A stretch of DNA of 29,332 nt from Anaeromyxobacter_A sp035538735 (lineage in GTDB: Bacteria; Myxococcota; Myxococcia; Myxococcales; Anaeromyxobacteraceae): NCBI GenBank assembly GCA_035538735.1, contig DATLJU010000038.1, positions 1-29,332 on the forward strand, read 5' to 3'. The notes under the pieces were generated by a model. The model was not told the origin of the DNA and made no database searches. It was given only the letters and a program-made list of their open reading frames with translations. Positions 6,396 to 14,184 of the stretch are shown piece by piece. The number at the start of each line of letters is the position of its first letter. Within the stretch, counting starts at the first letter, position 1. The position numbers were made by a program, and so were the translations under genes.

Positions 6396-8408
6396 ATGGC
6401 GACTCCCGAGAAGCGGTTCCCCCATCACCCCAGCGACGCCACGGCCACGACGCCGGCCTCCGACTGGTCGGTGGAGAAGGCGGCCCAGCACTACAACGTC
6501 CCGGGGTGGGGTGCCGGCTACTTCTCGGTGAGCGAGAAGGGACACCTCGTCGTCCACCCGCACGGCCAGCCCGGGCCCACGATCGACATCATGGACGTCG
6601 TGGAGGACATCCGGGAGCGGAACCTGGGCTTCCCGTGCGTGGTCCGGTTCCAGGACGTGCTGCGGGCGCGGGTGAAGGCCATCAACGAGGCGTTCGGCAA
6701 GGGCATCGTCGAGCAGGGCTACGGCGGCAAGTACTACGGCGTCTACCCGGTCAAGGTGAACCAGATGCGCGAGGTGGTCGAGGAGATCCTCGACGCCGGC
6801 GCGCCCTACCACTACGGCCTCGAGGCGGGCTCGAAGGGCGAGCTGCTCATCGTGCTCGGCTATAACACCGACCCCGACGCCATCACCGTCTGCAACGGCT
6901 ACAAGGACGAGGAGTTCCTGCGGCTCGCGCTCCTCGGCCGCAAGCTCGGTCGCAAGGTCATCGTCGTCATCGAGAAGCTCTCCGAGCTTCCGCACCTGCT
7001 TCGCCTCGGCGAGGAGATGGGCGTCGAGCCCATGATCGGGCTCCGCTCCAAGCTCACCACCCGCGGCACCGGCAAGTGGGAGGGCAGCTCGGGCGACTTC
7101 GCCAAGTTCGGCCTCACCATCCCCGAGCTCATCCACGCCGTCCGCATCCTGAAGGAGAAGGGGAAGGAGCACTGCGCGCGCCTGCTCCACTTTCACGTCG
7201 GCTCGCAGCTCACCGACATCCGGGTGGTGAAGGACGCCATCAACGAGGGGGCACGCGTCTACGCCAAGCTGCGCAAGATGGGGCTGCCCATCGAGTACTT
7301 CGACGTGGGCGGCGGCCTCGGCGTCGACTACGTCGGCACCCACGGCCCGACCAACGGCAACGGCGGCGGTCAGCCCGGCTCCTCGATCGCCTCGACCGTG
7401 AACTACACGCTCGAGGAGTACGTCGGCGACGTCGTCTACAACCTGCAGCGCGTCTGCCAGAACGAGCAGGTCCCCGAGCCGCACATCGTCTCCGAGTCGG
7501 GCCGCGCCGTGACCGCGCACCACTCCTGCGTCATCATGAACGTCTTCGGCCACATCGAGATCGGCTCGGCGGAGGAGATCGCGGCCGCCTCCACGCCCGA
7601 TCCGAACGAGACCAAGGCCGTGCGGGAGATGCGCGAGATCGTGGCCGGGCTCACGCCGCGCAACAAGGCGGAGGCCTACCACGACGCGGTGGCGAAGAAG
7701 GAGGAGGCCCTGCAGATGTTCAAGCTGGGCATCCTCGGGCTCGAGGAGCGGGCGGTGGTGGAGAGCCTGTTCTGGAAGCTCTGCCGGGACCTCGTCGCGC
7801 TCAACCGCGGCAAGAAGCGGCTGCCGCGCGACACCCGCGACCTGGGGGACAAGATCGCCGACCAGTACATGGCGAACTTCTCGCTGTTCCAGAGCGCGCC
7901 CGACCACTGGGCCTTCGATCAGCTGTTCCCGATCGTGCCGCTGCACCGGATGGACGAGCCGCCCACCCGCGACTGCACGATCGTCGACATCACCTGCGAC
8001 TCGGACGGGAAGATCGACCGCTTCATCGAGGGGGAAGGCGTCGACGAGACGCTGTCCCTGCACGCGCTCAGGCCCGGCGAGCCGTACTACCTCGGGCTCA
8101 TGCTCACCGGCGCCTACCAGGACGTCATGGGCGACATGCACAACCTGTTCGGCCGCGTGAACGAGGTCCACGTCTTCGTCGACGACGAGGATCCGGAGGA
8201 CTTCTACATCGAGGAGGTCATCCCGGGCGACCGCATCGAGCAGGTGCTGTCGCGCATGCAGTACGGCCCCGACGACCTCGCGCGGCGCGTCAAGAACGCC
8301 CTCGATCAGAAGGTGAAGGAGGGCGCCATCCGCCCGAAGGAGGGGGTGCAGCTGGCCGACTTCTTCGAGCAGGTGATGCGCGGGTACACATACCTGGCCG
8401 GCGTCTGA
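6396..8408 (+). CDS. speA: Biosynthetic arginine decarboxylase
   Basis: A 670-residue PLP enzyme of fold III (alanine-racemase type) converting arginine to agmatine and CO2, the first step of the agmatine route to putrescine and spermidine. YGVYPVKVNQ at about residues 114-123 carries the PLP lysine K120; LLHFHVGSQ (263-271) and FDVGGGLGVDY (302-312) are the phosphate-binding and active-site strands; SESGRAVTAHHS follows near 369-380; VDITCDSDGKID around 530-541 holds the catalytic cysteine C534 donated across the dimer. The length fits the biosynthetic SpeA family rather than the acid-inducible AdiA type. The ATG at 6396 follows AGAGG by 7 bases. A CTAGAA box (6379-6384) may act as a -10 element. 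A perfect hairpin directly after the stop suggests a monocistronic transcript. No agmatinase gene is in the window. Confidence 0.95.
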   Translation: MATPEKRFPHHPSDATATTPASDWSVEKAAQHYNVPGWGAGYFSVSEKGHLVVHPHGQPGPTIDIMDVVEDIRERNLGFPCVVRFQDVLRARVKAINEAFGKGIVEQGYGGKYYGVYPVKVNQMREVVEEILDAGAPYHYGLEAGSKGELLIVLGYNTDPDAITVCNGYKDEEFLRLALLGRKLGRKVIVVIEKLSELPHLLRLGEEMGVEPMIGLRSKLTTRGTGKWEGSSGDFAKFGLTIPELIHAVRILKEKGKEHCARLLHFHVGSQLTDIRVVKDAINEGARVYAKLRKMGLPIEYFDVGGGLGVDYVGTHGPTNGNGGGQPGSSIASTVNYTLEEYVGDVVYNLQRVCQNEQVPEPHIVSESGRAVTAHHSCVIMNVFGHIEIGSAEEIAAASTPDPNETKAVREMREIVAGLTPRNKAEAYHDAVAKKEEALQMFKLGILGLEERAVVESLFWKLCRDLVALNRGKKRLPRDTRDLGDKIADQYMANFSLFQSAPDHWAFDQLFPIVPLHRMDEPPTRDCTIVDITCDSDGKIDRFIEGEGVDETLSLHALRPGEPYYLGLMLTGAYQDVMGDMHNLFGRVNEVHVFVDDEDPEDFYIEEVIPGDRIEQVLSRMQYGPDDLARRVKNALDQKVKEGAIRPKEGVQLADFFEQVMRGYTYLAGV

Positions 8409-8409
8409 G

Positions 8410-8430
8410 AGGGTCGTTCAGAACGACCCT
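8410..8430 (+). terminator. Hairpin terminator after speA
   Basis: AGGGTCGTTC (8410-8419) and GAACGACCCT (8421-8430) are exact reverse complements around one central base and begin right after the speA stop. It can fold into a stem of 8-9 pairs. There is no T-run downstream, so release may need Rho or the hairpin may serve mainly as an mRNA 3' end. Confidence 0.6.
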
Positions 8431-8703
8431 GTGATCGCCGCGCGCGAGGCGTGGGGCGACGTCGAAGCATTCGCCGGCGTCCCGGAAGGCCGCCGTGACG
8501 CTCGGCTGCGTCCACCTGCTCGGGCTCGTCGTGCCGCGGTTCGTGCCCGAGACGCGGGGGCGCCGCTGCCCGATTGAGCTGCCCCGCGTCCGCGCGCTCG
8601 GCCGATCTGCCTCCCCGTCGGGGCGGTGATCCGAATGTCACTCCGCGTCACGGGTGCTCGTGTTAACTGCTGGGTCCCACCTCCCGTGAAAGGGGCCCCG
8701 CGC
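8431..8703. other. Intergenic gap, no supported gene
   Basis: The stretch between the speA hairpin and dodecin holds only short open frames, the longest about 45 codons with arginine-rich, low-quality translations on either strand. No promoter close to consensus is visible; TTAACT near 8660 is the only AT-rich hexamer. It presumably carries the dodecin promoter. Confidence 0.5.
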
Positions 8704-8907
8704 ATGTCCGGCACGTACAAGAAGATCGAGATCGTCGGCACCTCCCCCACGAGCTTCTACGAGGCCGTGAAGGCGGGCATCGCCGAGGCGTCGAAGACGG
8801 TCCGTCACATGGATTGGTTCGAGGTGGTCGAGGAGCGCGGCGCGATCAAGGACGGGAAGGTGGCCGAGTTCCAGGTGACGCTCCGCGTTGGCTTCAAGAT
8901 CGAATAA
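8704..8907 (+). CDS. Dodecin, flavin-storage protein
   Basis: A 67-residue protein beginning MSGTYKKIEIVGTSPTSFYE. Dodecins form hollow dodecamers that bind riboflavin, FMN or coenzyme A derivatives and buffer free flavin. The family hallmarks are present: an N-terminal strand KKIEIVG, a helix EAVKAGIAEASKTV, the flavin-stacking tryptophan W38 in MDWFEVVEERG, and the last strand FQVTLRVGFKIE with Q57 in the flavin-contact position. The ATG at 8704 gives normal family length and follows AAAGGGG; upstream in-frame codons to 8626 encode no family sequence. It sits just upstream of a large flavoenzyme operon (acyl-CoA dehydrogenase and ETF), so a flavin buffer is apt here, though it is a separate transcription unit. 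Confidence 0.9.
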   Translation: MSGTYKKIEIVGTSPTSFYEAVKAGIAEASKTVRHMDWFEVVEERGAIKDGKVAEFQVTLRVGFKIE

Positions 8908-8927
8908 TCCCGGCGCCCCGCGGCTAA

Positions 8928-8951
8928 TTGTCGCGGCAATTGTCGACGCAA
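8928..8951. promoter_or_regulatory. Tandem 12-bp operator-like repeat before the ETF operon
   Basis: TTGTCGCGGCAA (8928-8939) is followed without a gap by TTGTCGACGCAA (8940-8951); ten of twelve bases agree. The junction contains the palindrome CAATTG, and the 24-base block has partial dyad symmetry. It lies about 40 bases upstream of a -35-like TTGATT. Repeats of this size upstream of fatty-acid or acyl-CoA genes are often binding sites for TetR- or GntR-type regulators; no regulator gene is in the window. Confidence 0.45.
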
Positions 8952-8988
8952 CGCGGCGAGAACACGGGCAAAATACCATCCGGGGCGC

Positions 8989-9018
8989 TTGATTGCGCGT
9001 TCGGCGCGGTGCTACCGT
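8989..9018 (+). promoter_or_regulatory. Candidate promoter of the ETF operon
   Basis: TTGATT (8989-8994), an 18-base spacer and TACCGT (9013-9018). The -35 box matches four of six bases and the -10 box three, so it is weak and might need an activator. Transcription would start near 9025, leaving an untranslated leader of about 87 bases. Confidence 0.35.
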
Positions 9019-9039
9019 CCGCCGAACTCGATAGCCCAT

Positions 9040-9056
9040 CGGAGGGTGACCCTCCG
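9040..9056. promoter_or_regulatory. Perfect inverted repeat in the leader of the ETF operon
   Basis: CGGAGGG-TGA-CCCTCCG is a 7-bp perfect inverted repeat with a three-base centre. It overlaps a second one, GTGAC (9046-9050) with GTCAC (9056-9060). It lies in the predicted untranslated leader and could be an operator or an RNA hairpin. Confidence 0.45.
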
Positions 9057-9111
9057 TCACAGTTCACCGGGCGCGCGCCCCACGGGCCGTGCCACCGGAA
9101 AGGATTGTCCC

Positions 9112-11343
9112 ATGGCCGTCGCCGCCGCCGCCGCTGCCGCCGAGACGCTTCGGACCCTTCCGGGAGACGACGTCCGCCACGTCATGTGGCGCATGTCCGA
9201 CCGGTACGACCTGCAGATGCTGGTGCAGTCGGTGCGGCAGGTGGCGCGCGGGCCGGTGGCGCGGCTGGTCGCGGAGGGTGCTCGCAACTCGCACGAGTGG
9301 ACCGAGCAGAAGAACGCGATGCTCGAGCACTACGACGCGTGCGGCGCGACCGGCGTCTTCATGGAGCCGCACCAGGGTGGCTTCATCGAGGGCCCGAAGA
9401 ACCTCGCCATGGCGCTCGTCGCCTTCGAGCTCGCCTGGGTGGACGCCGGCGCGGCGACCGGAGCGCTCGCCGGACACCTGGCGCTCTCGCCCATCCACGA
9501 GCGAGGCACGCAGGAGCAGCAGGACCGGTACATGAGCCTCTCGGCGCCCCCCGCGCCGGGCGAGGACCGGAAGCCGTGGCGGGGCGCGTTCGCGCTCACC
9601 GAGCCCATTCCGTACGTCGGCGTCGACACCGGCATGCTGGGCGGAAAGGTCAGCGTGGCGCGGTGGGAGCCCGGCCAGGAGCCGGTGCTCAAGGTCGAGA
9701 AGCGCGGCCGCTTCATCACCAACATGGGCTTCGCCAACTTCGTCACCGCGGCGGTGGACTCGGCCGACGAGCGCATCAAGGGCTCGTGCATGGTGATCCT
9801 GGAGGAGGGCGATCCCGGCACCTTCGACCGCGGCACGCCCACGAAGAAGCTCGTCCACCAGCTCTCCTCGACGAACGACCCCATCTTCGCGCTCGAGGTC
9901 CCCGCCTCGCGCATCGTCGGCGGCTACACCGTAAAGGACGGCGTCGTCGTTCCCCGCTGGTCGCACGACGAGATCATCGCCGCCGTCTTCAAGCACACCC
10001 GGGTGCCGGTCGGCGTCATGACCGCGGCGAAGCTGCTCAGCGCGGTCGAGCCGGTCATCCGTTACCAGCGCGGGCGCTTCCGCGGAGCGCAGCAGGCGAG
10101 GCCTGGCTCGCCCCGCTACGAGCTCGGGCTGCAGGTGCGCGAGGACGTGCTGCACCGCCTCGTCGACGTGTGGGCCACCGGCGAGGCCGGCGCGTCGCTC
10201 GGTTTCGCCACCGCGCGGCTCTTCGACGAGCTCGATCCGCTGGAGAAGGTGAAGTTCCAGATCCTCCAGGAGAAGGGGATCACGGGCCGCGCCGAGCTGC
10301 GCCTGTTCAAGGAGGTGAACGGCCGCGCCGTCGAGCTCGTGAAGCAGCGCGCCAGGCCGGAGGCCGAGCGCGACGCCGCCCGCGTCGCCGAGCTCGAGGC
10401 CGATCCGCTCGTCCGCTACGCCATCCTCGACTCGGCCGGAGCCGTGCTGTGCCCCGCCACCAAGCTGTGGAACACCGGCCACGGCGCCACCGTGATGCGC
10501 GAGGCGGTCTCGCTCATGGGCGGCTACGGCATCACCGAGGACTGCCCGGGCTTCCTCGGCCACAAGTGGATGGACGCCCAGCTCGAGGCCACCTACGAGG
10601 GCCCGGAGGCGGTGCAGCGCCGGCAGCTCTCGGTCTGCATGCAGAACGAGGTCTTCCTGGCCCAGCTCGACGCCTGGACGAAGGAGCTGCGCCACATCGC
10701 CTCGGAGCGGCCCGAGACCGGGGCCTGCAACCTCGCCTCGGCGTTCGTGCTCTGGCGCTACAGCTACGACCACCTGCAGATCGCGACCGACGCCGCCGGC
10801 GAGAAGCTCTATCAGGGCCCGCGCCAGGGCGTGACCTTCGCGCTCTCCGACGCGCTTGCCTGGCTCATGGCCGCGCGGAGCCTCGTCCTCGACGTGGTCG
10901 AGCTGGAGCAGAAGGGCGCCGAGAATGCGGTGCTGGCGGAGGGCCTGTCCGGCCTGGTCCGCTTCTACCAGGACCTCGCGCACGTGCAGTGCGCGCGCGC
11001 GTCCGGAGAGGTGGGCCGCATCTGCGCCGAGCTCGTGTACGGCTACAACAAGCACCCGGCCTGGGACAACGAGGCGCGCCAGGCGTGCTGGGACGCGCGC
11101 GAGCTCGACGAGCTCGAGGACCTCATCCCCGGCATCGCCAGCTGCGCCAAGGACGTGATCGAGGCCGGTGGCGGCCACCCGGACAAGGCGGGCCCGTGCG
11201 CCCAGTGCTCCAGCGTGGCGGACTTCGCCGCGCTCCGGATGAAGCTCGACCAGTGCCTCACCGGCGCCCGCCTCGCCAAGGACCGCGCCGCCGAGGCCCT
11301 CTCGAAGGTCATGATCCCCGAGGCGCTGGACTACCCAGTCTAG
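9112..11343 (+). CDS. Large acyl-CoA dehydrogenase (743 aa), first gene of the ETF operon
   Basis: An FAD enzyme that would oxidise an acyl-CoA to the 2-enoyl-CoA and hand electrons to the ETF encoded downstream. The dehydrogenase core is clear: N-terminal helices with GVFMEPHQGGFIEGPKNLAM (81-100), the middle-domain motif RGAFALTEPIP (157-167), FITNMGFANFVTAAV (201-215), VFKHTRVPVGVMTAAKLL (292-309), MGGYGITEDCPGF near 470, and TYEGPEAVQRRQL with E496 in the position of the MCAD catalytic glutamate. Typical members have about 380 residues; the extra C-terminal part (about 510-743) is helical and rich in cysteines, including CAQC at 696-699. ATG 9112 is preceded by AAAGGA; the alanine run MAVAAAAAAAE follows. 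Earlier in-frame codons back to 8989 fall in the leader. Substrate chain length cannot be told. Confidence 0.85.
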   Translation: MAVAAAAAAAETLRTLPGDDVRHVMWRMSDRYDLQMLVQSVRQVARGPVARLVAEGARNSHEWTEQKNAMLEHYDACGATGVFMEPHQGGFIEGPKNLAMALVAFELAWVDAGAATGALAGHLALSPIHERGTQEQQDRYMSLSAPPAPGEDRKPWRGAFALTEPIPYVGVDTGMLGGKVSVARWEPGQEPVLKVEKRGRFITNMGFANFVTAAVDSADERIKGSCMVILEEGDPGTFDRGTPTKKLVHQLSSTNDPIFALEVPASRIVGGYTVKDGVVVPRWSHDEIIAAVFKHTRVPVGVMTAAKLLSAVEPVIRYQRGRFRGAQQARPGSPRYELGLQVREDVLHRLVDVWATGEAGASLGFATARLFDELDPLEKVKFQILQEKGITGRAELRLFKEVNGRAVELVKQRARPEAERDAARVAELEADPLVRYAILDSAGAVLCPATKLWNTGHGATVMREAVSLMGGYGITEDCPGFLGHKWMDAQLEATYEGPEAVQRRQLSVCMQNEVFLAQLDAWTKELRHIASERPETGACNLASAFVLWRYSYDHLQIATDAAGEKLYQGPRQGVTFALSDALAWLMAARSLVLDVVELEQKGAENAVLAEGLSGLVRFYQDLAHVQCARASGEVGRICAELVYGYNKHPAWDNEARQACWDARELDELEDLIPGIASCAKDVIEAGGGHPDKAGPCAQCSSVADFAALRMKLDQCLTGARLAKDRAAEALSKVMIPEALDYPV

Positions 11344-11346
11344 CTC

Positions 11347-11368
11347 CGGCGCCGCCTCACCGGCGCCG
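11347..11368 (+). repeat. Hairpin after the acyl-CoA dehydrogenase gene
   Basis: CGGCGCC (11347-11353) and GGCGCCG (11362-11368) form a perfect 7-bp stem with an eight-base loop, just 3 bases after the stop codon. There is no T-run. It may stabilise the mRNA 3' end or lower read-through into the next gene. Confidence 0.45.
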
Positions 11369-11375
11369 TCCACGC

Positions 11376-11397
11376 AGGGCGGGGGCTCGTCCCCCGC
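11376..11397 (+). repeat. Dispersed hairpin repeat, copy 1
   Basis: The 22 bases here are identical to 17725-17746. The core GCGGGGGCTCGTCCCCCGC folds as a perfect 7-bp stem with loop CTCGT. The copy sits inside an operon, 25 bases before the next start. Two identical intergenic copies 6.3 kb apart suggest a REP-like family in this genome. Confidence 0.65.
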
Positions 11398-11422
11398 TGC
11401 CGTTTTCGGAGAGGAGCACGCC

Positions 11423-13297
11423 GTGTCGAACGCGCATCAGGAGATCGCGCCACAGTCCGAGCGGCAGAGCATGGACGTCGACATCGCGTGCGTCGGCTTC
11501 GGGCCGGCCATGGGCGGCTTCCTCACCACGCTCGCGCGAGGGCTCTCGAACCCCGACGGCACGCCGGCGGTGGAGAGCGCGGTGACACCGGGCATGCCGC
11601 CGCAGGTCATGTGCTACGAGCGCGCCGACGGCCTCGGCTTCGGCGTCTCGGGGGTGGTGACGCGCGCGCGCGGCATCCGCCGGACCTTCCCCGACCTCGA
11701 CGCCTCCCAGATCCCGATGGCGACGGCGGTGAAGGAGGAGAAGGTCGTCTACCTCCTCGACCCCCACGGCGCGAGCCGCCGCTCGGCCACGCTCAAGGCC
11801 GCCGACGCCGCCATCCAGGCGATGCGGTTCGTCCTGCCGTCCTTCCGCGACCACGCCCTCGAGCTGCCCTACACGCCCGAGTTCCTGCACAAGCGAGGCG
11901 GGCTCGTCCTCTCCATCGGCCAGTTCAACCAGTGGGTGGGCGAGCAGCTCATGGCGGGGGGGCAGGTGCAGCTCTGGCCCGGGACGCCGGTGGACGGACC
12001 GCTCGTCGAGGGGCGGAAGGTCGTCGGCGTGCGCCTGCTCGATCAGGGCGTGCGGAAGGATGGCAAGCCGGATGCGGGCTACATGCCCGGGCTCGACGTG
12101 AAGGCGCGGCTCACGGTGGTCGCGGACGGGCCGGTGGGCGCGGTGGGCCGCGCGCTCGACGAGCGGTTCGGGATGCCGGAGGGCCATCACGTCCGCGAGT
12201 GGGCGGTCGGGATGAAGATCGTGGTGGACCTGCCCGAGGGGTGCGAGCTCGAGGAGGGGACCGTCCTCCACACCCTCGGCTACCCCGAGCCCGAGATCTT
12301 CGGCTTCCTCTACGTGCACCCCGGCCGCGTCGCCTCGGTCGGCGTCTTCGTGCCGTCGTGGATGGGGAGCCCGGTCCGCACCTCGTACCTGTACCTGCAG
12401 CACTTCATGCAGCACCCGTATCTCTGGAAGCACCTCCGCGGCGGCAAGATGCGGTCCTGGGGCGCGAAGTCGCTCCAGGAGTCGGGTCGGCGCGGCGAGC
12501 CACACCTCGTCGGCGACGGCTTCGCCCGCATCGGCGAGGGCTCCGGCACGACGAACGTCCTCACCGGCTCCGGCGTCGACGAGGCGTGGGAGAGCGGGGC
12601 GCTGCTCGCCGAGGGCGTCCTCGAGCTCCTCCGCGCCGGAGAGCCCTTCACGAAGGACAACCTCGAGGCCGTCTACGTGGCGCGCCGAAGGGAGAGCTGG
12701 CTGGAGCAGGAGGGGCGGGTGGCGGAGAAGGCGCGCGACGGGTTCGGGCGCGGCTTCGTCACGGGCCTCCTCGGGATGGCGCTCTCCGGGATGACGAAGG
12801 GCCTGGTGAACCTCGGCCCAGAGCCGGTCCCGCCGCACGAGCACTTCACCACCATCGAGGAGTGGTACGCCGGGAAGATCCCGGGCACCGAGATCGACCG
12901 GCTTCGCGCCGAGTGCAAGGCGACGAACGTCTCGCTCCACGCCGCGCTGATGAAGGCGGCCGGCTGGCCCGAGATCGCCTACGACGGCCAGCTGCTCGTC
13001 TCGCACCAGGACGCGCTGCTCATGGGCGGCAAGGTCCAGGCGCCGGCGGGTTACGCCGACCACGTCGCATTCCGGCAGCCGGCCGTCTGCGCGAGGTGCG
13101 GGAGCCGCACCTGCATCGAGATCTGCTCGGCGCAAGCCCTCGCGCCGGGCGAGGTGGGCCAGCCGCCCGCCTTCGATCGCGAGAAGTGCGTGCACTGCGG
13201 GGCGTGCCTGTGGAACTGCACCCAGGCGCTGGAGGGCGAGACGACCAACATCGCGTTCCGCGCCGGCGCCGGAGGGTTGCACTCGGCGGAGAACTAG
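11423..13297 (+). CDS. ETF:quinone oxidoreductase-like flavoprotein with C-terminal iron-sulfur domain
   Basis: A 624-residue FixC/ETF-QO-like protein expected to take electrons from reduced ETF and pass them to membrane quinone. The N-terminal FAD fold has IACVGFGPAMGGFLTTLARG (about 21-40), a variant of the usual GGGPAG. FGVSGVVTRARGIRRTFPDL, FLHKRGGLVLSIGQFNQWVGEQL and the second FAD motif VGDGFARIGEGSGTTNVLTG appear in order. The C-terminus has two cysteine sets: C556, C559, C564, C568, and C589, C592, C595, C599 (CVHCGACLWNC). Classical ETF-QO has only four cysteines for a single 4Fe-4S cluster, so the extra ones could hold a second. The terminal GAGGLHSAEN echoes the ETF-QO ending GGGGPAY. 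GTG 11423 follows GGAGAGGAG at good spacing. It sits between the acyl-CoA dehydrogenase and the ETF genes. Confidence 0.8.
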   Translation: MSNAHQEIAPQSERQSMDVDIACVGFGPAMGGFLTTLARGLSNPDGTPAVESAVTPGMPPQVMCYERADGLGFGVSGVVTRARGIRRTFPDLDASQIPMATAVKEEKVVYLLDPHGASRRSATLKAADAAIQAMRFVLPSFRDHALELPYTPEFLHKRGGLVLSIGQFNQWVGEQLMAGGQVQLWPGTPVDGPLVEGRKVVGVRLLDQGVRKDGKPDAGYMPGLDVKARLTVVADGPVGAVGRALDERFGMPEGHHVREWAVGMKIVVDLPEGCELEEGTVLHTLGYPEPEIFGFLYVHPGRVASVGVFVPSWMGSPVRTSYLYLQHFMQHPYLWKHLRGGKMRSWGAKSLQESGRRGEPHLVGDGFARIGEGSGTTNVLTGSGVDEAWESGALLAEGVLELLRAGEPFTKDNLEAVYVARRRESWLEQEGRVAEKARDGFGRGFVTGLLGMALSGMTKGLVNLGPEPVPPHEHFTTIEEWYAGKIPGTEIDRLRAECKATNVSLHAALMKAAGWPEIAYDGQLLVSHQDALLMGGKVQAPAGYADHVAFRQPAVCARCGSRTCIEICSAQALAPGEVGQPPAFDREKCVHCGACLWNCTQALEGETTNIAFRAGAGGLHSAEN

Positions 13298-13318
13298 GCG
13301 CTCACCCCTCTGCCCGAA

Positions 13319-13344
13319 CCTCTCCCCGCCGGCGCGGGGCGAGG
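13319..13344 (+). repeat. Intraoperon GC-rich hairpin before etfB
   Basis: CCTCTCCCCGC (13319-13329) can pair with GCGGGGCGAGG (13334-13344) over ten pairs with one T/C mismatch and loop CGGC. It sits 22 bases before the etfB start, just upstream of its AAAGGA ribosome site. It may be another genome-wide hairpin element, or set the relative expression of the operon genes. Confidence 0.45.
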
Positions 13345-13366
13345 GAGCCGAACGAAAGGACCTCGC

Positions 13367-14176
13367 ATGAGCGGTTACCACGTCGTCGTCTGCGGCAGCA
13401 TCGTCCCTGACCCCCTGCAGACCCTCGAGCCGGTGACCGGCCCGGCCGGCCCCGCGCTCAAGAACGAGATGATGCTGCCCGCGGTGCTCGACCCCTGGGC
13501 GGCGCAGGCGCTGTTCGAGGCCGCCAACCTGGCGCAGAAGACGCCTGGCTCGAAGGTGTGGCTGGTCGCGCTCGGCCCGAAGGCGAAGCTGCAGCAGGTC
13601 ATGATGGCGGTGGGGCAGAAGGTGCCCTTCGAGCTCGTCGCGGTCGACGGCCCCGCCGGCGGCTTCACCGACGCGCACGAGACCGCGGCCGCGCTGGCCG
13701 AGGCGGTGAAGGCCATCCCGGGCCTCGACCGGACCCGGCTGCTCCTCTTCGGCGGCTGGGAGTCGGGCTCCCGCGGCGCGGGGGTCACGCTCCAGCTCGT
13801 CGGCGAGCGGCTCGACCTCCACGATCAGTTCCAGGGCGTCGATCAGCTCACCCCGCAGCCGGACGGTTCCCTGGAGGTCCTCGAGCGCGTCGAGGGCGGC
13901 AAGCACCAGGTGTCGGTGGTGTCCGGCCCGCCGGCGCTGCTCGGCTGGGCGACCGGCAACCTGCCCGAGCCGCGCAACAACCCGCAGGTCGGCATGGCGA
14001 ACATGAAGGGGATCATGCCGGCGCTGCAGAAGGCCAAGCCGGTCAAGGTCGGGGCGGGCGACGTCCACTACGTGGCGGTCCAGCTCCCGAAGCAGCAGCG
14101 CGAGACGCGCGTCGTCAAGGACATGACCCCGGACGCCATCGCGGCCGAGCTGGTCGAGTGGATCTCGAAGGAGTAG
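13367..14176 (+). CDS. etfB: Electron transfer flavoprotein, beta subunit (divergent)
   Basis: A 269-residue protein in the ETF beta/FixA family, which with the alpha subunit carries electrons from acyl-CoA dehydrogenases to ETF:quinone oxidoreductase. It begins YHVVVCGSIVPDPLQTLEP, where standard members have a VKxVPD(T) motif; LDPWAAQALFEAANLAQ stands for the usual NPxDExAxEEALRL segment, and GSKVWLVALGP for the strand after it. The nucleotide-loop region, usually near DGD-x-x-Q-T-G, is here GGWESGSRGAGVTLQLVGERL (split: GGWESGSRGAG and VTLQLVGERL), so the AMP site is altered. The C-terminal NMKGIMPALQKAKP replaces the common MKAKKK. The ATG at 13367 follows AAAGGA by 6 bases. Eight bases separate it from etfA, so the pair is tightly coupled. 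The family call rests on these partial matches plus context. Confidence 0.8.
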   Translation: MSGYHVVVCGSIVPDPLQTLEPVTGPAGPALKNEMMLPAVLDPWAAQALFEAANLAQKTPGSKVWLVALGPKAKLQQVMMAVGQKVPFELVAVDGPAGGFTDAHETAAALAEAVKAIPGLDRTRLLLFGGWESGSRGAGVTLQLVGERLDLHDQFQGVDQLTPQPDGSLEVLERVEGGKHQVSVVSGPPALLGWATGNLPEPRNNPQVGMANMKGIMPALQKAKPVKVGAGDVHYVAVQLPKQQRETRVVKDMTPDAIAAELVEWISKE

Positions 14177-14184
14177 GGGACACC

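Noticed and set aside
8928..11585. 885-codon open frame over the acyl-CoA dehydrogenase gene
   Set aside because: A shadow frame of high-GC DNA: arginine-rich and without motifs, while the other frame encodes a clear dehydrogenase.
11357..14068. 903-codon minus-strand open frame opposite the ETF genes
   Set aside because: Antisense shadow produced by G/C-biased third positions; the plus strand carries recognisable flavoprotein motifs.
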